Shown: piece by piece, positions 1 through 5,195 of the stretch
Numbering within the stretch: the stretch's first letter is position 1
Layout: every line of letters begins with the position of its first letter
Source: Rugosibacter sp.
Lineage (GTDB): Bacteria; Pseudomonadota; Gammaproteobacteria; Burkholderiales; Rhodocyclaceae
DNA length: 5,195 bases
Assembly: GCA_023257495.1 (NCBI GenBank)
Contig: JALRCC010000078.1
Coordinates: forward strand, 1-5,195
Direction: 5' to 3'
Made by a program: the position numbers and the translations under genes
The notes under the pieces: generated by a model
What the model saw: only the letters and a program-made list of their open reading frames with translations
Database searches by the model: none
What the model was told of the DNA's origin: nothing

Positions 1-267
1 CGCCATCATGGAAATATTTCCTTCCCATGCACCGATCATCAAGCCGCTGCCAATCAGGCTACCCTGAAAATCCGGCGGCAGGCCAGCATCCAGCCATGCG
101 CGTGCCTGTGCCACATCACCGCGCTCAATGGCAGTTGAAAATGTGACGCGATCCGGCAGGCTGGTGGCCGAAGCAGGCGCAGTAGCAAACAGATTGGCCA
201 ACGGATTAGCCAGCGCAGTAGATAATGTGGTCGCCAGAATGCACAGGCAGGCAGCTATTTTTTTCAT
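1..267 (-). CDS. Exported ankyrin-repeat protein, N-terminal part (cut by window edge)
   Basis: The first 89 codons are present and the gene continues past the left edge. Residues 1-20 form a typical Sec signal peptide: MKK, then a hydrophobic core, then ALA just before Asn21. The two Cys residues (7 and 9) lie inside the core and do not make a lipobox, so a soluble periplasmic protein is more likely than a lipoprotein. After a short Ala/Ser-rich linker, residues 44-66 (FSTAIERGDVAQARAWLDAG and following) fit the first ankyrin helix pair, and a second unit begins near residue 74 (GLMIGAWEGNISMM). Ankyrin repeats bind proteins; the partner cannot be told from this fragment. No Shine-Dalgarno sequence precedes the ATG. 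It is divergent from the tonB-like gene. The ankyrin call rests on one full and one partial repeat, so it is likely but not certain. Confidence 0.72.
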   Translation of the reverse strand, partial: MKKIAACLCILATTLSTALANPLANLFATAPASATSLPDRVTFSTAIERGDVAQARAWLDAGLPPDFQGSLIGSGLMIGAWEGNISMMA

Positions 268-274
268 GCCGTGC

Positions 275-280
275 AGTATA
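275..280 (-). promoter_or_regulatory. Candidate -10 box for the ankyrin gene, possibly leaderless
   Basis: On the minus strand TATACT lies 7 bases before the ATG of the ankyrin-protein gene. This would put the transcription start at or next to the start codon, which agrees with the missing Shine-Dalgarno sequence. No good -35 box is visible 16-19 bases upstream and there is no TG extension, so this may be a chance match. Confidence 0.25.
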
Positions 281-353
281 CCGGCCAACCAAGCCGCTGC
301 TGTTACACCCGTTTCTGCATAAAGAAATTGCATGACGCCACTGACTTAACACC

Positions 354-359
354 TAAAAT
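354..359 (+). promoter_or_regulatory. Candidate -10 box for the tonB-like gene, possibly leaderless
   Basis: TAAAAT ends 6 bases before the ATG at 366, so a start site there would give a leaderless or nearly leaderless mRNA. A TTGCAT at 328-333 resembles a -35 box, but the spacer is 20 bases, longer than the usual 16-18. The TAA at 354-356 is also an in-frame stop, so the coding region cannot start further upstream. The rest of the 268-365 spacer shows no other clear signal. Confidence 0.25.
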
Positions 360-365
360 CACGTC

Positions 366-893
366 ATGCGTTTTATTTTTTATTGTCTGCTCAGCTTAAT
401 CGCTCACCTTGCATTGCTGCTTGCCATGACATGGCGTTCCGATGCGCCAGCGCCCTCGCCTTTAAACGCACCCATCAAAGCCACGCTGCGCGATACACCT
501 GTTGCACTGAGCACTTTGGGCGACACAAAAACCAGCGCCCCGAAAAACTCCGCGACACCCAATCCGACACCATTGAATCCGACACCATTGCCCCTGCCAC
601 GGGCAACCCCATCCGTCCCGAAACATCTGCAGGGCGCGTCCTTGCGTCGCGCACAGGCCATGCTCTCAAAACATCTGTTTTATCCACCACTCGCCGTAAC
701 CCAAGGGCTGGAAGGCGAAGTCGTACTCTTGCTGACGCTGGATGCTGGCGGCCAGATTCGTTCCCTGGCAATTGCCAAGAGCTCGGGGCATGCGCTGCTT
801 GATGATGCAGCACTCGATGCGGTACGCCACATCGGAGCCTTGCCCGGTAATCCACCCCAGACCCTGCTACCTGTCACTTTCCGCTTGCAGTAA
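366..893 (+). CDS. TonB-family energy transducer
   Basis: This 175-residue protein has the three-part TonB layout. Residues 3-21 form a single N-terminal membrane helix containing S10-x3-H14, which matches the Ser16-x3-His20 pair that couples E. coli TonB to ExbB/ExbD. Residues 26-88 are a Pro/Ala/Thr-rich periplasmic linker. Residues 98-175 fit the TonB C-terminal fold: YPPLA, then GLEGEVVLLLTLDAGGQI, then KSSGHALLDDAALDAVR, ending in PVTFRLQ. In this family the protein passes proton-motive force to TonB-dependent outer-membrane receptors. It is shorter than E. coli TonB (239 residues), mainly in the linker. No exbB, exbD or receptor gene lies in the window, so its partners are encoded elsewhere. 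The start is the first ATG after an in-frame stop and has no Shine-Dalgarno sequence. The C-terminus abuts the stop codon of the convergent Nif3 gene. The family is well supported; the substrate is unknown. Confidence 0.85.
   Translation: MRFIFYCLLSLIAHLALLLAMTWRSDAPAPSPLNAPIKATLRDTPVALSTLGDTKTSAPKNSATPNPTPLNPTPLPLPRATPSVPKHLQGASLRRAQAMLSKHLFYPPLAVTQGLEGEVVLLLTLDAGGQIRSLAIAKSSGHALLDDAALDAVRHIGALPGNPPQTLLPVTFRLQ
561..590 (+). repeat. Perfect 15-base tandem duplication in the tonB linker
   Basis: AATCCGACACCATTG occurs at 561-575 and again, without change, at 576-590. In the TonB frame this encodes NPTPL twice (residues 66-75). A 15-base unit keeps the frame and lengthens the proline-rich linker by five residues. 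The two identical copies suggest a recent duplication or slippage event. Confidence 0.95.
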
Positions 894-1640
894 TCACACC
901 GGATTGTCGATGTCGATAAATTCACAGTCAATACCGCAAGTTTTGTTCAGATGTGCCGCCAAGGCCATCACGCCATAACGTTCGGTTGCATGATGCCCTG
1001 CTGCCAGATAAGCCATGCCGGTTTCGCGTGCCAGATGCACCGTCTGCTCGGAAATTTCTCCAGAGACAAAAATATCTGCCCCGGTTGCCAGCGCTTCTTC
1101 AAAATAACTCTGTGCGCCACCGCTGCACCAGGCGATACGCTTTATCGGGCGACTGGCTTCACCTATCAACAACGGGGTGCGCCCCAAGCTGCGTCCAACA
1201 TCAGCGACCAGATCGCCCGCAAAAGTCGGCGCTGATGGGACGCCGAAGAAGCCGATACCCTGCTCACTAAATTGCCCTTCAGTCTTCCAGCCCAGACGCG
1301 CTGCAAGCTGCGCATTATTGCCCAGCGTCGGGTGAGCATCCAGCGGCAGGTGGTAAGCAAAAAGGCTCATGTCAGCGGCAAGCAAACTTGCCAGTCGCTG
1401 ACGACGATAACCAGTGATACGCCCATCTTCGCCTTTCCAAAACCAGCCATGATGCACCAGCAGGGCATCCGCCTGATGTTTAACCGCCGCGTCAACCAGT
1501 GCTTGGCTTGCCGTAACACCACAAACAACGCGGCGCACTTCGTCTCTGCCTTCCACTTGCAAGCCATTTGGGCAATAATCGCGAAAGCGTGCCGCATCAA
1601 GCAGCCTATCAAGCGTCATCCGTAATTCTTCACGCTGCAT
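894..1640 (-). CDS. Nif3/YbgI-family (DUF34) dinuclear metal-centre protein
   Basis: This 248-residue protein belongs to the Nif3-like family, which forms toroidal hexamers with a two-metal site in each subunit. Its enzymatic role is unsettled; a GTP cyclohydrolase I type 2 annotation is often attached to homologues and should not be taken at face value. The metal ligands are visible: H63 and H64 (LLVHHGWFW), H97 and D101 (YHLPLDAHP), H216/H217 and E220 (AGHHATERYG). These fall almost exactly where E. coli YbgI (247 residues) has H63, H64, D101, H215 and E219. That agreement fixes the start at the ATG at 1640, which has GAAAGG 9 bases upstream, rather than an in-frame TTG 33 bases earlier. 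The ending DIDNPV seems usual for betaproteobacterial members. It is convergent with the TonB gene (zero spacer) and divergent from the HtrA protease gene (35 bases). Confidence 0.93.
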   Translation of the reverse strand: MQREELRMTLDRLLDAARFRDYCPNGLQVEGRDEVRRVVCGVTASQALVDAAVKHQADALLVHHGWFWKGEDGRITGYRRQRLASLLAADMSLFAYHLPLDAHPTLGNNAQLAARLGWKTEGQFSEQGIGFFGVPSAPTFAGDLVADVGRSLGRTPLLIGEASRPIKRIAWCSGGAQSYFEEALATGADIFVSGEISEQTVHLARETGMAYLAAGHHATERYGVMALAAHLNKTCGIDCEFIDIDNPV

Positions 1641-1675
1641 TGTTTTCAACCTTTCATGACCAAATGAGTTCAATT

Positions 1676-2848
1676 ATGCGCCGTATCTGGCTCACTTTCG
1701 CCCAAACCGTTACCGTCTGCATTGCACTTTTGTTCACGATAAAAACGCTCAAGCCCGAATGGCTGACTTACTGGCCAACCCTATCGCCTTTACCTGCGCC
1801 ATCGGCGACGATCATCGAGGCTCCCGGAAACCTGGTGCACCGTCCTGGCTCCTACGCCGATGCTGCGCAAAAAGCGTTGCCCGCAGTGGTCCATGTGTAC
1901 ACCAGTCAGGACGTCAAGATACCCCGCCACCCCTTGCAGGATGATCCCGTATTTCGTCATTTCTTTGGTGATCGCCTGGGTGAAGGCTCTGAGCGCCGGT
2001 CTGGCCTGGGCAGTGGGGTGGTGGTCTCGCCCGAGGGCTATATTCTGACCAACTTCCATGTCGTCAATGGCGCAGATGAAATCGAAGTCGCCAGCAACGA
2101 TGGACATAAATACAAAGCACAGATCGTCGGCTCAGACCCTGAATCCGACTTGGCCGTTTTACGCATTCCGGCTGACCATAAGCTCCCGGTAATTACCTTT
2201 GGCAATAGCGACAGCTTGCGCGTAGGCGATATCGTGCTCGCTATCGGTAATCCCTTCGGTGTGGGGCAAACCGTTACCTCAGGCATTGTGTCTGCGCTTG
2301 GCCGGTCACACTTAGGCATCAACACGTTCGAGAACTTCATTCAAACAGACGCAGCGATTAACCCGGGTAACTCGGGTGGCGCGTTAATTGATACGAATGG
2401 CAATCTGATCGGCATCAATACCGCGATTTATTCGCAAAGTGGTGGCTCGATGGGCATTGGCTTTGCCATCCCCGTATCGCTGGCCAAAAACATCATGGAA
2501 GAAATTGTCAAAAATGGGACAGTCACGCGAGGCTGGATTGGTGTTGAAGTGCAAGAGCTCACGCCTGAACTGGCCGAATCATTCAAGCTTCCCAACGCCG
2601 ATGGTGCGCTGATTGCCGGCATTGTGCGCGATGCGCCTGCCCAGCGGGCGGGCATTCAACCAGGCGATGTTCTGCTTGAAGTCGCAGGTAAGCCGGTAAA
2701 AGATTCCCAGTCGATGCTTGGCCTCATCGCAACGCTTAAACCGGGGCAAGTCGCTCGCCTCAAACTGATACGCGCGGGTAAAGTTTTCAATGCGGATGTC
2801 ACGATCAGCCGACGTCCGCGACCGCCTGCTGAAGCAAACCCTCAATAA
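1676..2848 (+). CDS. degS: Membrane-anchored HtrA-family serine protease, one PDZ domain (DegS/AlgW-like)
   Basis: This is a 390-residue S1C protease. MRR is followed by one hydrophobic helix (about residues 5-24), which would anchor it in the inner membrane with the protease in the periplasm. The catalytic triad is H128 (TNFHVVNGAD), D158 (ESDLAVLRI) and S233 (NPGNSGGALI). A single PDZ domain spans about 286-380 and starts GWIGVEV; a basic, proline-rich tail follows. One anchor plus one PDZ matches DegS/AlgW, which start the sigma-E/AlgU envelope-stress cascade by cutting the anti-sigma factor. R210 sits where DegS has the activating Arg178. However, the DPVFRHFFGDR loop (about 90-100) and F194, in place of DegS Tyr162, are DegQ/DegP-like, so general quality control is equally possible. 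No rseA or sigma gene is nearby. The start was chosen because MRR sits directly before the helix; an in-frame ATG at 1664 and one at 1568 inside the Nif3 gene are less likely. Shine-Dalgarno evidence is only a weak GAG. The degS symbol is by architecture only. Confidence 0.9.
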   Translation: MRRIWLTFAQTVTVCIALLFTIKTLKPEWLTYWPTLSPLPAPSATIIEAPGNLVHRPGSYADAAQKALPAVVHVYTSQDVKIPRHPLQDDPVFRHFFGDRLGEGSERRSGLGSGVVVSPEGYILTNFHVVNGADEIEVASNDGHKYKAQIVGSDPESDLAVLRIPADHKLPVITFGNSDSLRVGDIVLAIGNPFGVGQTVTSGIVSALGRSHLGINTFENFIQTDAAINPGNSGGALIDTNGNLIGINTAIYSQSGGSMGIGFAIPVSLAKNIMEEIVKNGTVTRGWIGVEVQELTPELAESFKLPNADGALIAGIVRDAPAQRAGIQPGDVLLEVAGKPVKDSQSMLGLIATLKPGQVARLKLIRAGKVFNADVTISRRPRPPAEANPQ

Positions 2849-2891
2849 GCACCAGACAACTTTGGGGTTGATATGACGTTGAGGTTGATAT
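2849..2891. repeat. Convergent spacer with a 9-base direct repeat and no visible terminator
   Basis: The 43 bases between the protease stop and the tatC stop contain GGTTGATAT at 2866-2874 and again at 2883-2891, 17 bases apart start to start. I see no GC-rich hairpin followed by a T run for either strand. The only pairing is imperfect: AACCCTCAA at 2837-2845 against TTGAGGTT near 2879-2886. The repeat may be chance. Confidence 0.45.
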
Positions 2892-3638
2892 TTATGGCGC
2901 GCTATCGTCTGAAGTGGCCAGTGCTGGCTGAGTGATGAAGCCTGCCATGAAAACACCCGCCTCAAACAACAGCCACATGGGCACGGCCATCATGAATTGT
3001 GAAATAACATCAGGTGGCGTAAAGATTGCACCAATCACAAATGCCCCGACGATGACATAAGGCCGCCACTCACGCAGCTTTTCAACGCTGACCAATCCCA
3101 TCTTGACCAGGACGACAACGACTACCGGCACCTCAAACGTGGCGCCAAAAGCAAGAAACATCGTGAGCACAAACGAAAAATATTTCTCAATATCTGTCAT
3201 CCACGCAACGCCCACCGGGGCAAACTTCGCCATGAAACCAAACACCATCGGAAAAAATGCAAAGTAGGCAAATGCCATTCCGGTAAAAAAGAGCAAGACC
3301 GATGCAATCAGCATCGGCACAGCAAATTTCTTTTCGTGGGCATAGAGCCCCGGTGCCACAAACGCCCATATCTGATAAAGCACGTAGGGCAGTACCAGCA
3401 GAAAAGAGACCGCCAATGCCACTTTCATCGGCACCAGAAAAACACCGACAACATCGGTAGCGATCATTGTGCCGCCTGCTGGTAGAACATGTAAAAGCGG
3501 TGCTGCCAGCAACGAATAAAGTTCCCGCGCAAAAAAAGCCATGGGCACAAAAACAACCAGCACGGCAACCAATATTCGAATCAGACGATCACGCAACTCC
3601 ACCAGGTGAGACAGAAAACTTTCCTGACCTTCCAGCAT
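2892..3638 (-). CDS. tatC: Sec-independent protein translocase subunit TatC
   Basis: TatC is the multi-spanning core of the twin-arginine translocase and, with TatB, the receptor for RR signal peptides. The 248-residue protein has six hydrophobic helices in the usual spacing. Landmarks align with E. coli TatC one residue earlier: HLVELRDRL with E14 and R16 (E. coli E15, R17), P47, F93 and E102 in AFVAPGLYAHEKK (F94, E103), E169 in FGATFEVP (E170), and TPPDVISQ at 207-214. The RR-peptide contact residues are therefore intact. Its ATG overlaps the tatB stop by one base (TGATG). GGAGAG at 3645-3650, inside the tatB end, gives a Shine-Dalgarno site with a 6-base spacer. It is the last gene of the operon and convergent with the protease gene. 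The C-terminal tail after residue 237 is short and ends SDDSAP. Confidence 0.98.
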   Translation of the reverse strand: MLEGQESFLSHLVELRDRLIRILVAVLVVFVPMAFFARELYSLLAAPLLHVLPAGGTMIATDVVGVFLVPMKVALAVSFLLVLPYVLYQIWAFVAPGLYAHEKKFAVPMLIASVLLFFTGMAFAYFAFFPMVFGFMAKFAPVGVAWMTDIEKYFSFVLTMFLAFGATFEVPVVVVVLVKMGLVSVEKLREWRPYVIVGAFVIGAIFTPPDVISQFMMAVPMWLLFEAGVFMAGFITQPALATSDDSAP

Positions 3639-4039
3639 CAGATGCTCTCCGTTGGTGTAGCTTTTTTCGTTGGGTCAATAGGGGGTTTTTCAGTTACTGC
3701 CGGATCTTGAAAACTCGGCGCTGGTAATACGGCGAGATTTTCTGTTTCCGATTCAGGCGGAGCGATTTTTTGCGCAACCGCCGATTCCATCTTATTCATT
3801 TCGTTGTGCACGGTGGATTCAGCCGCAGCGATACGGTCAGCCACCTCTTGCTGCATCTTTTTCAGCTCATCCAACTGCATTTCACGACTGATGTCTGTTT
3901 TGAGGTCATTGACGTAACGGCGTAATCGACCCGACAAAAGCCCAGCCGTGCGCGCCACTTTGGGCAGGCGCTCAGGGCCAATCACGATGAGCGCAACAAC
4001 CGCGATCACCAATAGCTCAGAAAATCCAATATCAAACAT
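3638..4039 (-). CDS. tatB: Sec-independent protein translocase subunit TatB
   Basis: TatB pairs with TatC to form the twin-arginine signal-peptide receptor in the inner membrane. This 133-residue protein starts MFDIGFSELLVIAVVALIV, a short membrane helix carrying the TatB-specific E8. The G21-P22 hinge (IGPERLP) follows, then an amphipathic, charged helix through about residue 88 that is rich in K/E/Q and may form a coiled coil. The tail from about 93 is Pro/Thr-rich and probably disordered. The MFDIGF start and E8 separate it from TatA-type proteins. I see no Shine-Dalgarno sequence before the ATG, which is unusual beside tatA and tatC. The 69-base gap to tatA may hold a hairpin. Confidence 0.97.
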   Translation of the reverse strand: MFDIGFSELLVIAVVALIVIGPERLPKVARTAGLLSGRLRRYVNDLKTDISREMQLDELKKMQQEVADRIAAAESTVHNEMNKMESAVAQKIAPPESETENLAVLPAPSFQDPAVTEKPPIDPTKKATPTESI

Positions 4040-4041
4040 GC

Positions 4042-4088
4042 AGCGTCAGCGGAGCAAAAAATCGGTAACAGGCTTTTAAAACGACGCT
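4042..4088 (-). other. Possible long-loop hairpin ahead of tatB
   Basis: AGCGTC at 4042-4047 and GACGCT at 4083-4088 can pair with a 35-base loop. On the mRNA the second arm ends two bases before the tatB ATG. Two T runs on the minus strand (4102-4107 and 4055-4061) flank or lie in the region, but neither directly follows a stem, so it is not an intrinsic terminator. A six-pair stem with this loop is weak, and the match may be chance. Confidence 0.2.
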
Positions 4089-4108
4089 TGCCACTACTCT
4101 ATAAAAAA

Positions 4109-4351
4109 TCACAATTTGGACTGCTCACGATGCGCTTCAACATCAATCGTCTGCCCCGTCACCTGTGCAGGCGGCTGAGCTGATGCATTTTTTGCCTGGG
4201 TGTCGTCGGCGGCACCCTCTTTCATGCCGTCTTTAAAGCCTTTAACCGCCCCACCCAAATCGGAACCAATGTTGCGCAACTTCTTGGTGCCAAATACCAG
4301 CATAACAATCACCAAGACAATCAACCAGTGCCAGATACTCAAGCCTCCCAT
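4109..4351 (-). CDS. tatA: Sec-independent protein translocase subunit TatA
   Basis: TatA oligomerises to form the protein-conducting part of the twin-arginine translocase. The 80-residue protein starts MGGLSIWHW, with a membrane helix to about residue 20. It has the F20-G21 hinge (VFGTKKL), then the amphipathic helix [19 protein letters not shown], with F39 at the conserved position, then a polar Gln/Ala-rich tail. H8 stands where E. coli TatA has Gln8. Two adjacent ATGs are possible (4354 and 4351), and a reading 11 codons longer also exists. The second ATG is preferred because AAGGAG at 4358-4363 then has a 6-base spacer and the protein matches the family N-terminus. It lies 29 bases after hinT, probably in the same transcript. 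Confidence 0.97.
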   Translation of the reverse strand: MGGLSIWHWLIVLVIVMLVFGTKKLRNIGSDLGGAVKGFKDGMKEGAADDTQAKNASAQPPAQVTGQTIDVEAHREQSKL

Positions 4352-4357
4352 CATGCT

Positions 4358-4363
4358 CTCCTT
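4358..4363 (-). promoter_or_regulatory. Shine-Dalgarno site that fixes the tatA start
   Basis: AAGGAG on the minus strand is the strongest ribosome site in the operon. It lies 6 bases before the ATG at 4351 and only 3 before the ATG at 4354. It falls inside the longer in-frame reading and so argues against that start. Confidence 0.8.
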
Positions 4364-4380
4364 GTCAAATGATTTGCTGC

Positions 4381-4743
4381 TCAATGTTTCTTCAGTAAAG
4401 GGCCCACCGGGTCAGGGCCACCGAGTATATGCACGTGCAAATGATACACCTCCTGCCCACCCACTCGACCGGTATTGATCACGGTACGGAAACCATCATT
4501 CAATCCCTGGCTTTTGGCCAGATCGCCTGCTTTGGCCAGCAGATACCCCAAAATTTTCTGGTGACTCATATCAGTCTCAGCCAGAGACTCAATATGCTGT
4601 TTTGGCACAAGCAAAAAATGAACTGGTGCAGCAGGCTGGATATCGTGAAAAACGAAAATATTTTCGTCCTCAAAAATTTTTCTCGAAGGAATCTCTCCCC
4701 GGATAATTTTGCAAAAAATGCAGTCGCCTGTTGTAACGTTCAT
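4381..4743 (-). CDS. hinT: HIT-family purine nucleoside phosphoramidase (HinT)
   Basis: HinT proteins are cytoplasmic homodimers that hydrolyse AMP linked to amines or lysine and related adenylate conjugates; the physiological substrate in bacteria is unclear. The 120-residue length is typical. The signature HLHVHIL gives H101-x-H103-x-H105, with H103 the expected nucleophile. N90 (VINTG) and H50 (VPKQHI) also match the Hint branch. C8 and C11 in [14 protein letters not shown], with H50 and H101, could form the zinc site seen in some bacterial HIT proteins; this is inferred from pattern only. The ATG overlaps the hisE stop (ATGA), and GGGGAAGG at 4747-4754 lies just upstream. Linkage to hisE/hisI and tat genes seems common in betaproteobacteria and probably reflects a shared transcript rather than one pathway. 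Confidence 0.96.
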   Translation of the reverse strand: MNVTTGDCIFCKIIRGEIPSRKIFEDENIFVFHDIQPAAPVHFLLVPKQHIESLAETDMSHQKILGYLLAKAGDLAKSQGLNDGFRTVINTGRVGGQEVYHLHVHILGGPDPVGPLLKKH

Positions 4744-5069
4744 TTACCTTCCCCACGACTATTTTTTTCATCGATACCGGAAATTCCTTCGCGACGACGA
4801 AACTCGGCCACCACATCATCAACACCGACATCAAACTGTGCCAGCAGTACCATGCTGTGAAACCAGAGATCAGTCACCTCGCGCACCAAATGCAAACGAT
4901 CACCATCTTTGGCAGCCATAATGGTTTCAGCTGCCTCCTCGGCAACCTTTTTACAAATGGAATCAACCCCATTAGCGTACAGTCTCGCGACATAGGAAGA
5001 ATCTGGGGCAGCAGTCTTTCGCTCAACCAGAGTTTTTTGCAAACGATGCATCACCTCAAAATCGATCAT
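4740..5069 (-). CDS. hisE: Phosphoribosyl-ATP pyrophosphatase (HisE)
   Basis: HisE carries out the second step of histidine synthesis, splitting phosphoribosyl-ATP into phosphoribosyl-AMP and pyrophosphate in the cytoplasm. The 109-residue protein is a stand-alone HisE, not the HisIE fusion of enterobacteria. It has the all-alpha MazG-like metal site: E44-E45-x2-E48 ([10 protein letters not shown]) and E64-x2-D67 (REVTDLWFH). The tail after about residue 99 ([10 protein letters not shown]) is charged and probably disordered. The ATG at 5069 is chosen because GAGGAG at 5078-5083 lies 8 bases upstream and the ATGA overlaps the hisI stop; a second ATG at 5051 is less likely. The product of this enzyme is the substrate of HisI, encoded directly upstream. 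Confidence 0.97.
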   Translation of the reverse strand: MIDFEVMHRLQKTLVERKTAAPDSSYVARLYANGVDSICKKVAEEAAETIMAAKDGDRLHLVREVTDLWFHSMVLLAQFDVGVDDVVAEFRRREGISGIDEKNSRGEGK

Positions 5070-5195
5070 TTGTAAATCTCCTCTGGTGCCTTGAGTACAG
5101 GATCAACCGCCCGCCAGACTCCCGCTTCAAGACGCTGAAAAAAGCAACTCCTGCGACCGGTATGACATGCCATGCCTGAAACTTGCTCCACTTTC
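5066..5195 (-). CDS. hisI: Phosphoribosyl-AMP cyclohydrolase (HisI), C-terminal part
   Basis: HisI opens the adenine ring of phosphoribosyl-AMP, the third step of histidine synthesis. Only the last 43 codons are in the window; the start lies beyond the right edge. The fragment reads [20 protein letters not shown] onward and ends PEEIYK. The two Cys residues in CHTGRRSC are spaced as in the zinc-binding pair of characterised HisI enzymes (Cys109 and Cys116 in the Methanothermobacter protein). The stop TGA overlaps the hisE ATG, and the hisE ribosome site lies in the codons for the final residues. HisI and HisE are therefore separate proteins here, arranged in tandem. Confidence 0.95.
   Translation of the reverse strand, partial: KVEQVSGMACHTGRRSCFFQRLEAGVWRAVDPVLKAPEEIYK

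Larger units (their letters stand above)
2892..5195 (-). other. hisI-hisE-hinT-tatA-tatB-tatC operon (3' portion)
   Basis: Six genes run in the same direction with junctions of -4, -4, +29, +69 and -1 bases. The ATGA and TGATG overlaps suggest translational coupling. No terminator or strong promoter stands out between the genes, so the whole set is probably read from a promoter beyond the right edge. Internal promoters, for example ahead of tatA, cannot be excluded. Confidence 0.8.

Noticed and set aside
128..322. 64-codon plus-strand frame across the ankyrin gene and spacer
   Set aside because: It is antisense to the signal-peptide ankyrin gene and has no ribosome site or recognisable domain.
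404..855. Open frames of 85 and 126 codons antisense to the tonB-like gene, and a 139-codon frame on the same strand
   Set aside because: They overlap a well-supported TonB gene, resemble no family I recognise and have low-complexity composition; they are out-of-frame shadows.
1641..1673. TTG start giving an 11-residue extension of the Nif3 protein
   Set aside because: The ATG at 1640 has an upstream GAAAGG and places the metal ligands at the same residue numbers as in E. coli YbgI.
1568..1675. Upstream in-frame starts for the HtrA protease (ATG at 1568 and 1664)
   Set aside because: The 1568 start would run 73 bases into the Nif3 gene and add 36 residues that do not look like this family before the anchor. 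The 1664 start adds only MSSI and has no ribosome site.
2905..2914. CGTCTGAA, resembling the core of the Neisseria DNA uptake sequence
   Set aside because: It is a single partial match inside the tatC coding end, and no other copy was noticed in the window.
4352..4384. Longer TatA reading beginning [10 protein letters not shown]
   Set aside because: It would overlap the hinT stop and include the AAGGAG site; TatA proteins start at MGG.
1..5195. CRISPR array, tRNA, insertion sequence, toxin-antitoxin or phage-defence system
   Set aside because: I saw no regularly spaced repeats, no tRNA-like fold, no transposase, and no small toxin or defence motif. Almost all of the window is covered by recognisable housekeeping genes.

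Overview
The window looks like ordinary chromosomal DNA from a betaproteobacterium, probably of the Nitrosomonadales/Methylophilales/Gallionellales type. This rests on the gene order hisI-hisE-hinT-tatA-tatB-tatC next to an anchored HtrA-type protease, on the flavour of the Tat proteins (TatA starting MGGLSIWHW) and on moderate GC content. It is an inference from remembered gene order and protein style; no search was run. I see no mobile element, CRISPR array, tRNA, rRNA or prophage, and no gene-free stretch longer than about 100 bases.

Layout. Left part (1-1640): a minus-strand gene cut by the left edge encodes an exported ankyrin-repeat protein (1-267). A 98-base divergent spacer separates it from a plus-strand TonB-family energy transducer (366-893). 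The TonB gene runs tail to tail, with no spacer, into a minus-strand Nif3/YbgI-family (DUF34) dinuclear-metal protein (894-1640). Middle (1676-2848): a plus-strand membrane-anchored, single-PDZ HtrA protease, divergent from the Nif3 gene across only 35 bases. Right part (2892-5195): a compact minus-strand operon read from the right edge, made of hisI (3' end only), hisE, hinT, tatA, tatB and tatC. hisI/hisE and hisE/hinT overlap as ATGA, tatB/tatC overlap as TGATG, and the hinT-tatA and tatA-tatB gaps are 29 and 69 bases.

How the genes work together. HisI and HisE catalyse two consecutive early steps of histidine biosynthesis. HinT is a housekeeping nucleoside-phosphoramidate hydrolase. TatABC exports folded proteins across the inner membrane. 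The neighbouring HtrA protease would act on misfolded or signalling proteins on the periplasmic side, and TonB transmits proton-motive force across the periplasm to outer-membrane receptors. Four of the window's functions are therefore envelope functions, but nothing shows that they form one system. I found no convincing undescribed system. The points worth a second look are modest: a mosaic DegS/DegQ protease, a 15-base tandem duplication in the TonB linker, two possible leaderless starts, and tight gene junctions without visible terminators.
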